The notes under the pieces are model-generated. The model did no database searches and had not been told where the DNA came from. It saw nothing but the letters and a program-made list of their open reading frames with translations. Shown here piece after piece: positions 33,522 through 42,395 of a stretch of 64,000 bases of DNA. Positions within the stretch are counted from its first letter, which is position 1; each line of letters opens with the position of its first letter. This stretch comes from Saccharibacillus deserti (GTDB lineage: Bacteria; Bacillota; Bacilli; Paenibacillales; Paenibacillaceae). The position numbers were made by a program, and so were the translations under genes. The DNA lies in assembly GCF_013618475.1 (NCBI RefSeq), contig NZ_JABJVN010000009.1:25305-89304 (forward strand). Reading direction: 5' to 3'.

Positions 33522-33761
33522 GTTTCGTCCTCCTTGACGGGCCGCCCGTCTGTTTGAACTTGGAAAGATGATCTCGCGTCCGGGAAAAATCGGGCCGGGA
33601 AGAAGCATTCCGGAATGAAATAAGGGTTCCCACGCATTTATTTCTAGAGCGAGCGGATGCACGTGAAGAACCGGGATGAATCCCTTGAACGACGGACAGC
33701 GTTCCCGGCGCCGGCGCTAACGGTCTTCGTGCCGTACAGCCGAAGCGGCTAGGGCCGCCAC

Positions 33762-34301
33762 TCAAGCTTCCGCCGCACCTGCCGGAGTACCGCCGCCCGT
33801 CATGCGCTTGAAGCGCAGCAGCATGTTGAGACGCCAGTGCAGGATCATGCCAAAAGCGAGAATAAAGAACACGCCGCCGGTCTGCGGAAGCGTCACGAAC
33901 TGTTCGACGTATCCGTGCAGAGCGAGCCGGATCACGATCAATACAACGAGGATGAACAGAAACGCTTTGGACCTTTTGACGAACAGATCGCTGCCGACCT
34001 GTTCGAACTTGGTGCCGAGAATAAGCGGGTACGCGAACAGGAACCAGCCGACAAGGAACGCGATCAGCGCGCCCGTCCACGGAATCTGGATATCGCGGAT
34101 CACGAACATGAAGAAGCCGGTAGCCATTCCGACCGGAGGCATCATGATCTTGCGTACCGTCAGCGGACGTTTGCTGGCTCTCATCCGCATAAACAGCGCC
34201 ATGAACGCCATGCCCGCGAAGAACAGGGTGAACAGGACGCTCAGCAGAATCGGATTCAGCGAGAAAAATCGGTCGAATACGGAATTGATCCAGTCTATCA
34301 T
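33762..34301 (-). CDS. ccdC: CcdC-family membrane protein (cytochrome c biogenesis associated)
   Basis: The protein (179 aa) has four to five membrane helices and the motifs RKIMMPPVGMATGFFMF and FAYPLILGT seen in CcdC/DUF1453 proteins. In Bacillus subtilis ccdC sits beside ccdA and a lone response-regulator-like gene; here a lone receiver gene (34508-34888) lies divergent next to it, but ccdA is absent. An AAGGGG ribosome site lies about 11 nt before the ATG. The precise role is unsettled even in B. subtilis. Confidence 0.85.
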   Translation of the reverse strand: MIDWINSVFDRFFSLNPILLSVLFTLFFAGMAFMALFMRMRASKRPLTVRKIMMPPVGMATGFFMFVIRDIQIPWTGALIAFLVGWFLFAYPLILGTKFEQVGSDLFVKRSKAFLFILVVLIVIRLALHGYVEQFVTLPQTGGVFFILAFGMILHWRLNMLLRFKRMTGGGTPAGAAEA

Positions 34302-34507
34302 CTATTGGGCCCCTTCTCTTGGTGGAATCGCTGCAGAATCGCAAAAAGCGTGCCAAAAAGGCCGCGCCTTCATTATACCATACCAAACGGGAGGTTTTTA
34401 AAGACGCTTTCGCACGAACGAATCGTTTTGGGGTAAGATTAGGAATAAGAGCGCAAATCCCATCGGCTTCCAAACCCGGCAGCCTTTAAAGGAACGGAGT
34501 GGCCAAG

Positions 34508-34888
34508 ATGAAGAAGAAGATTTTGATTGCCGAAGACGAAATGGTCCTGCGGTTTTTGCTGACGGAAACGCTGGAGGACGAAGGGTACGATATCGACGAG
34601 GCCGAAGACGGCCGACTTGCGATGGACAGCCTGCGCTACGGCGAATACGACCTGATTATTCTCGACTACATGATGCCCGAAGCGACCGGCCTGGAAGTGT
34701 GCCGCTGGCTGCGCAGCGAAGGCGGCAGGAACGCGGACAAGCCTGTCATTTTGCTGACCGCCAAAGCGGAAGAGAAAGACTGGGAGCAGGCGATGCAGGC
34801 CGGCGTGACGAGGTTTGTCCCGAAGCCGTTCAGTCCGGTCGAACTGACAGAGATCGTGCATAAGCTGGCCGGAGAGCAGCCGTCATGA
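34508..34888 (+). CDS. Stand-alone receiver-domain response regulator, first gene of the six-gene signalling cluster
   Basis: The protein (126 aa) is a single CheY-like receiver: acidic pair in IAEDEM, phospho-acceptor Asp53 in IILDYMMP, Thr in LLTAKAEEK and Lys in VPKPF. It has no output domain, so it likely passes phosphate on or acts by protein contact. ATG 34508 follows GGAG at 8 nt; a GTG at 34499 is less well placed. It overlaps the hybrid kinase gene by 4 bp. Confidence 0.88.
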   Translation: MKKKILIAEDEMVLRFLLTETLEDEGYDIDEAEDGRLAMDSLRYGEYDLIILDYMMPEATGLEVCRWLRSEGGRNADKPVILLTAKAEEKDWEQAMQAGVTRFVPKPFSPVELTEIVHKLAGEQPS

Positions 34889-37800
34889 AGGAAGGGACTT
34901 CCGGAAGCCTGTCGCGGCGTATCGTTTACGGGACCCTGACGCTGTTTCTCGTTCTTGGCGTGCTGCTTGCGGCGGCCGAACTGATCGTGCACCGCCAGTA
35001 TGTCTCGCTGTCCGACGAACTCGACAAACGGATCGAGCGGCTGAATTTGCTGCAGGATACCGAACGGGCGTTTCTTGAGACGGTGTCCTATCTGCGAGCT
35101 TATGCGGCCTACGAACGGGACGATCTGTATCGGCAGTCGGTATCGTTCCGGGAAGAATACGATCGGCTGTTCCACGCGCTTGAGCATGCCTATGCCGAAA
35201 CGGCGCAGCAGAAATTAAGCGGAGTGACCGAACTGGAAGGATTGAACGAGCGTTTTGACCGGTATTCGGCCCAGGCCATGAATCTGATCGGAGCCGGCGA
35301 TATTGCGTCGCTTGCGGAACTGTCCGAATCGGAAGGCAGCGCGCTTGTCCGGAGAATGGAAACGGAATTTGCCGGGCTGGTCGATATGCAGCGCGAACGG
35401 ATCGGGGAGCTGACGGCACAGATTCGGACACTCGGCTATGTCATTCTGCTTGTACCGGCGCTTGCGCTGATCGCTGCGCTTGGAGCGGCCCTGCTGTTGA
35501 TCCGCTATCTGAAAAGATCGTTTATCCAGCCGATTGTGGCCGCGGAGGCCGCGTTAGGGAAAATCGAGCGCGGCGAAACCGCTGAACTCGGCGGTTATTC
35601 GCGGGGCGACGAGATCGGCAGTCTGCTCGGCGGGATCGGCCGCATGGCCGAAGGCATTCGCAGCCGCCAATATGAACTGGAAGACAATCTGGTCCGGATG
35701 GAAGAGCAGCGCGAAGAACTGGAAGCGCAGAACGACGAGCTGGAAGCGCAGAACGAACAGATTCTTGAACAGCGCCGGAAACTGGAGCGGACGCTCGAGC
35801 AGCTGACGCATCGCGAACAGCAGCTCGAAGCGATCAACGCCTATCAGCAGTCGCTGGTCGGCTTGACGGATCTGGGCGATTTTCTGGAGCGGGCGATCGG
35901 GCAGCTGCTGCTTGTAACCGGCCGGGATGCCGGAATGCTCGTTTTCCGAAACGAAGGCTCCAAAGACGGCGCGCCGGAGGAATCCGGCGGATCGTCTGCC
36001 GAAGAAGAGACCCGGCAGACGATTCTGAAGCGCTTTGGCGAACGGGGATACGAAGTGCTGTACAGCGGCGGTTATCCGCTGTCGGCGGACGGGTTCGAAG
36101 GCGAACCGGCCGGACCGGCGCTGCAGGCGATGCGGACCAATCGTCCCGTTTCGCGGCGCCGCCCCGTATCGGGCGCGGAAAAAGGGGCGCACGGCGCCTA
36201 CGAGTCCGCCGTGGATACCTATTATCCCGTCTATGACGGAGTGGGCGAAGGGCGCCCGGCAGGCTTCCTGCTGCTGACTCTCTATGGCGACCGTTCGCCG
36301 GAACAAGGCGAAGAGGAACTTGCGGACGGATTGATCCGACAGTTTATCGGAGCGCTGTTCGCCCAGCTCACCCAGGCGGAACGCCAGCGGCAGAACCGCG
36401 AGATGAACCGGCTCAACCGCGCATTGGAACAGGAAAAACGCAATCTCGGCGATCAGCGCGACGCCACGCAGCAGGTGATCGATTCGATCAACGAAGCCTT
36501 GATCGTCTGCAGCCCGCAGGGCGAAATCCTGATGTGCAACCGGATTACGGGCGAACTGCTGGACCCGATCTTCTGCACGGGGCGGGATTTCGCCGAAGCG
36601 ATGGACGAGATGAACGAACGGCTCGGCATTGTCGCCGATGCGGGAGATCGTATACGCGCGGCGCTCGCTTCCGATCTGGACGGGGGACGGACGCGCTACT
36701 CGTTCGAGCCTCCCGGCCAGTCGGCCCGGTATTTCGAGGTATATATCCGGCGGATCGAAGATGTCGTCTGGGGCGATGTCCGGCTGTTCGTTTTCCGGGA
36801 CCGGACCGAAGAAGAAGAAACGAACCGGATGCGCGACGAGTTTGTCAGCGTCGTCTCGCACGAACTGCGTACGCCGCTGGCCAGTATTCTGGGGTTCAGC
36901 GAACTGATGCTGAACCGAAGCGTCAAGCCGGAGAAAGCGCAGAAATATATTGGAACCATCCACGGCGAAGCCCAACGCCTGTCGGGTCTGATCGGGGATT
37001 TTCTCGATCTTCAGCGGATCGAAGCGGGCAAGCAGAACTACCGAATGCTGCCTCTTGATCTCAAGCCGATTGCGGAAGATATGGCGGCCCAATGGGACGG
37101 CCGTTCGGGTCATGCCGTGCGGTTGAGCCTGCCCGAAGGCATCTGCGCGGTGCGAAGCGACGGAGACCGGCTGAAGCAGATCTTCCATAATCTGCTCAGC
37201 AACGCGATCAAATACTCGCCGGGCAAAGAAGTCGTCGAATGCGCGATCCGCCGCGGCGAAGACCGCTGGATCGTCGAGATCCGCGATTACGGATTGGGAA
37301 TTCCCGAGGAAGCCAAATCCAAGCTGTTCGGAAAGTTCTACCGGGTCGACAATTCCGACCGGAGACAGATCGGCGGAACCGGACTCGGACTTGCGATCGT
37401 CAAAGAAATGATCGAAGATATGGGCGGCGCAATTTCGTTCGATTCGACGCTCGGGGAAGGCAGCGTATTCCGCTTCGAGCTGCCGATACTGGAACTTGCG
37501 GATCCGGCCGGCGCCGTGCTGATCCTCGAAGACGACGAAAGCCTCGGCCGCCTGGTCCTGGAAGCGTTCCGGGAAGACGGACGGGCGGCGGTGCTGTTCT
37601 CGGAAGCCGAAGCGGCGCTGCTTGCCCTGCGTCAGTCTTCGGAGAATCGTCCGCCCGTGCTGGGCATCGTCGATCTGTCCCTGGCCGGCGAACTTGGCGG
37701 CTGGGACTTTATCCGGCTGCTGGCGGGCGAACAGGATGGCCTGCAAATTCCGATTGTGATCTCCTCGGCGCTCGATCCGCCGCAGGATTATGAAGAAGCG

Positions 37801-38034
37801 GACCTGGAAACCTATTTGCGCAAGCCGTTTACGGTAAAGGAACTGCTGGAGCTTGGCCGGCGGCTGATCGAAGATCCGCCGACGCGTCCCGCACTTGCCA
37901 TTCCCGCGCCGAGCGAGCCGTTTGCCAGAGCTTCGCTGGAACAAAAAGGACTGGATATCCGTCAGGTCGAAGTGAACTCGGATTTTTCGATCGTGGAGAT
38001 CGGAAGCGAAGATAAGGGGGCCCTTTATGAATAA
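34885..38034 (+). CDS. Large hybrid sensor histidine kinase with GAF, PAS and receiver domains
   Basis: The protein (1049 aa) has a membrane helix (about 12-34), an extracytoplasmic helical sensor (about 35-170, CHASE3/4HB-like), a second helix (about 176-203), HAMP, a strongly charged coiled coil (about 265-325), a GAF-like domain (about 328-505), a PAS-like domain (about 525-645), HisKA (His659 in VVSHELRTPL), HATPase (FHNLLSNAIKYS, DYGLGIP, GGTGLGLAI) and a C-terminal receiver (Asp930 in IVDLSL). A tail of about 50 residues follows the receiver. It overlaps the first gene by 4 bp and the HPt gene by 8 bp. It can start a His-Asp-His-Asp relay with the next protein. Signal unknown. Confidence 0.9.
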   Translation: MKEGTSGSLSRRIVYGTLTLFLVLGVLLAAAELIVHRQYVSLSDELDKRIERLNLLQDTERAFLETVSYLRAYAAYERDDLYRQSVSFREEYDRLFHALEHAYAETAQQKLSGVTELEGLNERFDRYSAQAMNLIGAGDIASLAELSESEGSALVRRMETEFAGLVDMQRERIGELTAQIRTLGYVILLVPALALIAALGAALLLIRYLKRSFIQPIVAAEAALGKIERGETAELGGYSRGDEIGSLLGGIGRMAEGIRSRQYELEDNLVRMEEQREELEAQNDELEAQNEQILEQRRKLERTLEQLTHREQQLEAINAYQQSLVGLTDLGDFLERAIGQLLLVTGRDAGMLVFRNEGSKDGAPEESGGSSAEEETRQTILKRFGERGYEVLYSGGYPLSADGFEGEPAGPALQAMRTNRPVSRRRPVSGAEKGAHGAYESAVDTYYPVYDGVGEGRPAGFLLLTLYGDRSPEQGEEELADGLIRQFIGALFAQLTQAERQRQNREMNRLNRALEQEKRNLGDQRDATQQVIDSINEALIVCSPQGEILMCNRITGELLDPIFCTGRDFAEAMDEMNERLGIVADAGDRIRAALASDLDGGRTRYSFEPPGQSARYFEVYIRRIEDVVWGDVRLFVFRDRTEEEETNRMRDEFVSVVSHELRTPLASILGFSELMLNRSVKPEKAQKYIGTIHGEAQRLSGLIGDFLDLQRIEAGKQNYRMLPLDLKPIAEDMAAQWDGRSGHAVRLSLPEGICAVRSDGDRLKQIFHNLLSNAIKYSPGKEVVECAIRRGEDRWIVEIRDYGLGIPEEAKSKLFGKFYRVDNSDRRQIGGTGLGLAIVKEMIEDMGGAISFDSTLGEGSVFRFELPILELADPAGAVLILEDDESLGRLVLEAFREDGRAAVLFSEAEAALLALRQSSENRPPVLGIVDLSLAGELGGWDFIRLLAGEQDGLQIPIVISSALDPPQDYEEADLETYLRKPFTVKELLELGRRLIEDPPTRPALAIPAPSEPFARASLEQKGLDIRQVEVNSDFSIVEIGSEDKGALYE

Positions 38035-39808
38035 ATACCAGAAGCTGTTCACCCAACAGGCGGCGGAGAATCTTGACCGCATGCTGAATCCGGACGCAAG
38101 GACGGACGAGCGCACCGTCTACCGGATGCTGCACTCGATCAAGGGAACTTCGGGAACCATCGGTCTGCAGCAGTGGTATGAAGTGTCGCTGCGTCTGATG
38201 AACGATTTTCGTGAAGAAGGAGACCGCGTGTTTACGGGAGAAGAGCTGTCGGAGCGGCTGGAAATGCTGCGGCGGCTGCTCGAAGTGCCGGGCCGAGGCG
38301 GCTGGCCGAGCGAGACCGGCGCGGGCTTGTACCCGGCGCCGGCTTCCGGGAATTCCGGACCGGACGGGCCGCCGTCCCAAGGGCATAATCTGCGCCGGGC
38401 ACTGTCGAATCTGACGGGTTCGCCGGACGCAGAATCCGGAGCGGTTCCCGCAGAACCGGCACCGCAGGTGCCACGGCGGGAGCAGCCGGAATTTGCGGAA
38501 GAATTCGAAGGAACAGCGGAATCCGAAGGGACGGTTCTGCTGCTCGACGACGATCTGGGGCTGCTGGCGCTGTTAAAAGATATCCTGGAGTCGCGCGGAT
38601 TCACCGTGTTTGCGACGCCCCGATTCGACAAAGCGGTAGAATGGTTCTACGAAATGAGACCGGACTGCGCGGTGCTTGACGTCCTGCTGCCGGAACAAAA
38701 CGGATTCGAACTGATGGGACGCCTGCGGGAACTGTGCGACCGCTATATGATTCCCGTGGTGCTGATGACGGCCAAAAGCGACGACGCAACGCGCCTGCAG
38801 GCTTACGAAGAAGGCGCCGACGATTTCCTGGCCAAACCGATGAATCCCGACGAATTTGTCGTGCGCATCCGCCGCTTGATCCGGCGCCGGCGCCGGGTAA
38901 CCGCGCAGCTGATGTTGGACCAGACAACAGGCGCTTACGGGATGCCGTTTCTCGAAAGTGAGCTGACCCGTCGAATCGGGCTGCTCGGAGAGCTGAACGA
39001 ACCGCTTGCGCTGGCCGCCGTCGAGTTGGACGGTCTGCGCCGCTTGAACGAGCGGACAGGCTACCGCGAAGGCGACCGTCTGCTCAAAGACTTCTCGGAT
39101 GCCGTTCGCCGTCTGCTCAAACCGCGCGATATCTGGGCGCGGGATCGCGCCGGGCGGTTTTATCTGCTGCAGCCGGGGATCAATGCGGATCAGAGCAGCG
39201 AATTCCTGGAGCGGATCCTGCTCGACGAGGAGATTGCCGCGATGACCCGCGAGGTGGAAGTTACGGTTCTGCACGGCGTGGTCGAAGCGCAGGAAGGATT
39301 CACGCGGCAGCGGGCGCTGTCCGGGGCGGCGCGGGCGCTCGAAGCGGCCGCCGGCCGTGAGCGCGCGCAGCAGTCCGGCGCCGCCGCAGGCGAAGACCTG
39401 GAGGCTTCCCAGCTGAGGCTCGCTTTGATCGACGACGATCCTTTGATGCGTACCATTTTGAAGCAGCAGCTTCAGAGTCTGGAAGAGGAATACGAGTTGG
39501 AGATCCGTTCGTTTGCCGACGGAGAAGAATTCCTGAGCGATCCCTGGCATGCCGGAGGATCCCGCTACCTGCTGATCCTTGACCGCATGATGCCCCGGAT
39601 GAACGGGATGGAAGTGCTCGCAAGGCTGCGAAGCGGCGAATACGAGCCGATCTATACGGTGCTGATGCTCACGGGTGTCGGCGACGAGCGGGGAATTGCG
39701 GAAGCGATCCGTGCGGGTACCGACGATTACATGACGAAGCCTTTCAGCATGGTTGAGCTCGAAGCCAGGGTCCGGCGTCTGCTGGGGAAGGTAAGGGCTT
39801 TCCAATGA
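38027..39808 (+). CDS. HPt - receiver - degenerate GGDEF - receiver phosphorelay protein
   Basis: The protein (593 aa) joins four modules. An HPt domain holds His36 in MLHSIKGTSG. After a Pro/Gly-rich linker (about 95-160), receiver 1 (about 166-285) has Asp218 in AVLDVLLPE. A GGDEF-fold domain follows (about 297-440), but the active-site motif is AGRFY (375-379), so it cannot make c-di-GMP. Receiver 2 (about 463-590) has Asp519 in LILDRMMP and TKPF. It overlaps the kinase gene by 8 bp and the HEAT gene by 4 bp. It should accept phosphate from the hybrid kinase; the degenerate domain may serve as a binding or dimer module. Confidence 0.88.
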   Translation: MNKYQKLFTQQAAENLDRMLNPDARTDERTVYRMLHSIKGTSGTIGLQQWYEVSLRLMNDFREEGDRVFTGEELSERLEMLRRLLEVPGRGGWPSETGAGLYPAPASGNSGPDGPPSQGHNLRRALSNLTGSPDAESGAVPAEPAPQVPRREQPEFAEEFEGTAESEGTVLLLDDDLGLLALLKDILESRGFTVFATPRFDKAVEWFYEMRPDCAVLDVLLPEQNGFELMGRLRELCDRYMIPVVLMTAKSDDATRLQAYEEGADDFLAKPMNPDEFVVRIRRLIRRRRRVTAQLMLDQTTGAYGMPFLESELTRRIGLLGELNEPLALAAVELDGLRRLNERTGYREGDRLLKDFSDAVRRLLKPRDIWARDRAGRFYLLQPGINADQSSEFLERILLDEEIAAMTREVEVTVLHGVVEAQEGFTRQRALSGAARALEAAAGRERAQQSGAAAGEDLEASQLRLALIDDDPLMRTILKQQLQSLEEEYELEIRSFADGEEFLSDPWHAGGSRYLLILDRMMPRMNGMEVLARLRSGEYEPIYTVLMLTGVGDERGIAEAIRAGTDDYMTKPFSMVELEARVRRLLGKVRAFQ

Positions 39809-40905
39809 GCGATGCGGGCGTTCTGCGGGTACTGTGGACGGCCGTCGCCATCCTGATTATGCTGATCGGTCTGACCTTGTTCTACCTGGTCGAACGCAAG
39901 ATTCTTCGGACCCGCCACCGTCTGCATGTCGCCGAAGCGACCCGCAGACTTGCGGACCCCGACTCCCCGCTCGTCGAATATCTCGGCAGCGGGGAGCGGA
40001 GCCGCCGCTTGGAAATGTCGGGCGAAGGGCTGCGCCGCGAAGCTCTGGAAGAAGCGCTGCTCAGCCGCCTTGCGCTCAGCGCGTCGCACACGGAACGGGA
40101 ACGGATTTATGCTTTTGCCGCGGATTATTTTGCCGAAGAGTACAAATATCTGCTCGGCCGGCGGCGCTGGGGAGACCGGATGAACGTGCTGCTCCATATC
40201 GAGAAGTTTCGGATGACCGGGCTGAAGGACCGGTTGATCGAACGCCTCGGCCTGCTGGAGAACGGTCCGAAAAGCGACGACGAATGGTTTCTGCTCGTTC
40301 GTACGCTGGCTTCGCTGCAGGCGCAGGAGACATCGGACTATTTCGATATTGCGGCGGAGCGCTTCTCCGAACTGCAGCTGATGCAGGTGTTGGTTGCGCT
40401 CCAGGGAGAGCGCCTGGAGGAACTGGTGCGGCGCTTCGAGAGCCTGCCGATCCGGGTTCGGCGCTGTCTGCTGGATACGCTGCGGCTCGGCAATGTGCGC
40501 ACGATCGAAGTGCTGGAACTGCTGGAGAGATCCATGCGCTCCGAAGACCGGGAGACCCGGATCCGCGCGCTCAAAGCGCTGGCCAATTTCGGTTATATGA
40601 CACCGGAAGCGGCGGATGTGCTGGAAGAACGCTTGTCGCAGGGCGAAGCCATCATCTGGCCCGAGCGAATGATGCAGGCCCGCCTGGCCGGTGCCGTGCG
40701 CCAAGATCGATTCGCACCGCATCTGGAGAACCTGATGGCCGACCCCGCCTACGAAGTGCGCCGGGAAGCGGCCGCTTCGCTGTCGAATTACCGGAACGGC
40801 TTAGAACGAATCGGGCGAATCGCGCAAGAACATCCCGACCGTTTTGCGCGCGATATGGCGGTGGAAACGCTCGAAAGGAGGGCTTATGAACGGAACGTGG
40901 GTTGA
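39805..40905 (+). CDS. Membrane-anchored helical HEAT-repeat-like protein
   Basis: The protein (366 aa) has one N-terminal membrane helix (about 8-29) and then a long alpha-helical cytoplasmic part. Its C-terminal half has repeated helix pairs of HEAT type (for example ETRIRALKALANFGY and AYEVRREAAASLSNYR). Such repeats are protein-binding scaffolds. The gene overlaps the phosphorelay gene by 4 bp (ATGA) and the glycosyltransferase gene by 20 bp. It is well placed to link receiver output to the membrane glycosyltransferase. That link is inference. Confidence 0.78.
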   Translation: MSDAGVLRVLWTAVAILIMLIGLTLFYLVERKILRTRHRLHVAEATRRLADPDSPLVEYLGSGERSRRLEMSGEGLRREALEEALLSRLALSASHTERERIYAFAADYFAEEYKYLLGRRRWGDRMNVLLHIEKFRMTGLKDRLIERLGLLENGPKSDDEWFLLVRTLASLQAQETSDYFDIAAERFSELQLMQVLVALQGERLEELVRRFESLPIRVRRCLLDTLRLGNVRTIEVLELLERSMRSEDRETRIRALKALANFGYMTPEAADVLEERLSQGEAIIWPERMMQARLAGAVRQDRFAPHLENLMADPAYEVRREAAASLSNYRNGLERIGRIAQEHPDRFARDMAVETLERRAYERNVG

Positions 40906-42388
40906 TATTTTGATCGAAGCGCACCGGATCTTCGGTATCCTTATCATCGTCTATGTGGCTTTGTCTGCCGGCGTATATTTGTTTCTTACCGCGGCCGCGG
41001 GGTTTAGTCTCTGGCGTGACCGGGATCTGAGCGAAATTCAGTACAGTACCGTTCTGGAGACCGAACTTGTCCCGCCGCTGAGTATTATCGTGCCCGCCTA
41101 CAATGAAGAGATCAATATCGTCGGAAGCGTGCGGTCGCTGCTGAGCATCAACTACAAGCAGTTCGAGATCGTCGTCGTCAACGACGGTTCGAAAGACCGT
41201 ACCGTACCCATCATGCTGGAAGAGTTCGATATGACCGAAGTGAAAGGGCGGGTGCCTTTTTCGGGACTCAAAAAAGAAACGAAGCCGCTGCGCGCCGTCT
41301 ACCGGTCGCTGCGGCATCCCAATCTCGTGCTGGTCGACAAGGAAAACGGAGGGAAGGCCGATGCGCTGAATGTGGGGATCAACGTCTGCCGGTATCCCTA
41401 CTTCGTGTCTCTTGACGGCGATACGGTACTGGATGCGGATGCTTTTATCAAAGTGGTCAAACCGATCATGGATGCGCGTCCCGGCGAAGAAATTGTGGCA
41501 ACCGGAGGCAGTGTGGGCATTGCCAACGGGAGCGAGGTCGACAGCGGATATCTGAGCAGCGAAAGCGTCCGGTTGTCTCATAAACCGCTGGTCGTCATGC
41601 AGGTCGTCGAATATCTCCGGGCTTTCCTGATGGGACGAATCGGGTTGAGCCGCTACAATATGCTGCTGCTCGTCTCCGGCGCGTTCGGCGTATTCAAAAA
41701 AAGCTGGGTCGTCGAGGTAGGAGGTTACGAGACGGAGACGATCGGGGAAGATATGGAACTGACCGTTCGGCTGCACGAACTGATCCGACGCAAGAACAGC
41801 AAGGCACGTATCGTCTATGTACCCGAACCGGTCTGCTGGACCGAAGCGCCGGAAAGCTTAACCATTTTGAAACGACAGCGAACACGTTGGCACAGGGGGC
41901 TGTACGAAAGTCTGCGGGCACACAAAAAAATGATTTTTAATCCCCGTTACGGGCGGGTGGGGATGATTTCGATGCCGTTCTTCCTGCTGGTCGAGCTGCT
42001 TGGTCCTCTTGTGGAACTGCTTGGTTATTTCACGGTTATAACCGGGTTTCTCCTTGATCGGATCAACGTGGAGATTTCGCTGATGCTGGCTCTGGTCATG
42101 CTGCTCTTCGGTTCGCTGATGTCGACGATGAGCGTGCTGTTCGAAGAATGGCGGTTTCACAATTACAACCGGATTTCGGATACGTTCCGGCTGTTCTTTT
42201 ACGCGCTGTCCGAATCGTTCTGGTACCGGCCGGTTATGACGTGGTGGCGGACCGAAGGGTTGTTCCAGGCGATTCGCGGCAAAAAGCACGGTTGGGGTGA
42301 AATGACGAGAGTCAATGTGCTTGGAGCAAACAAGAAACCGGGAACGATCCAGGGAGCGCAGCCGGTTCCGCCGGAGAAGAAGGAGTGA
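40886..42388 (+). CDS. Processive family 2 glycosyltransferase (PgaC/BcsA-like polysaccharide synthase)
   Basis: The protein (500 aa) has N-terminal membrane helices (about 12-40), a GT2 domain (LSIIVPAYNEE; DGSKDRT; DGDT at 177-180; GEDMELT; QRTRW at 331-335) and C-terminal helices (about 365-430). The DxD and Q-x-x-R-W motifs are those of processive beta-glycan synthases making PNAG, hyaluronan or cellulose-like chains across the membrane. No PilZ domain follows. GAAAGGAGGG precedes ATG 40886 inside the HEAT gene, a 20-bp overlap. Product sugar unknown. Confidence 0.88.
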   Translation: MNGTWVDILIEAHRIFGILIIVYVALSAGVYLFLTAAAGFSLWRDRDLSEIQYSTVLETELVPPLSIIVPAYNEEINIVGSVRSLLSINYKQFEIVVVNDGSKDRTVPIMLEEFDMTEVKGRVPFSGLKKETKPLRAVYRSLRHPNLVLVDKENGGKADALNVGINVCRYPYFVSLDGDTVLDADAFIKVVKPIMDARPGEEIVATGGSVGIANGSEVDSGYLSSESVRLSHKPLVVMQVVEYLRAFLMGRIGLSRYNMLLLVSGAFGVFKKSWVVEVGGYETETIGEDMELTVRLHELIRRKNSKARIVYVPEPVCWTEAPESLTILKRQRTRWHRGLYESLRAHKKMIFNPRYGRVGMISMPFFLLVELLGPLVELLGYFTVITGFLLDRINVEISLMLALVMLLFGSLMSTMSVLFEEWRFHNYNRISDTFRLFFYALSESFWYRPVMTWWRTEGLFQAIRGKKHGWGEMTRVNVLGANKKPGTIQGAQPVPPEKKE

Positions 42389-42395
42389 GCCGCAG

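Noticed and set aside
35554-38115. 853-codon minus-strand open frame
   Set aside because: Antisense of the hybrid kinase gene, which has all histidine-kinase motifs on the + strand.
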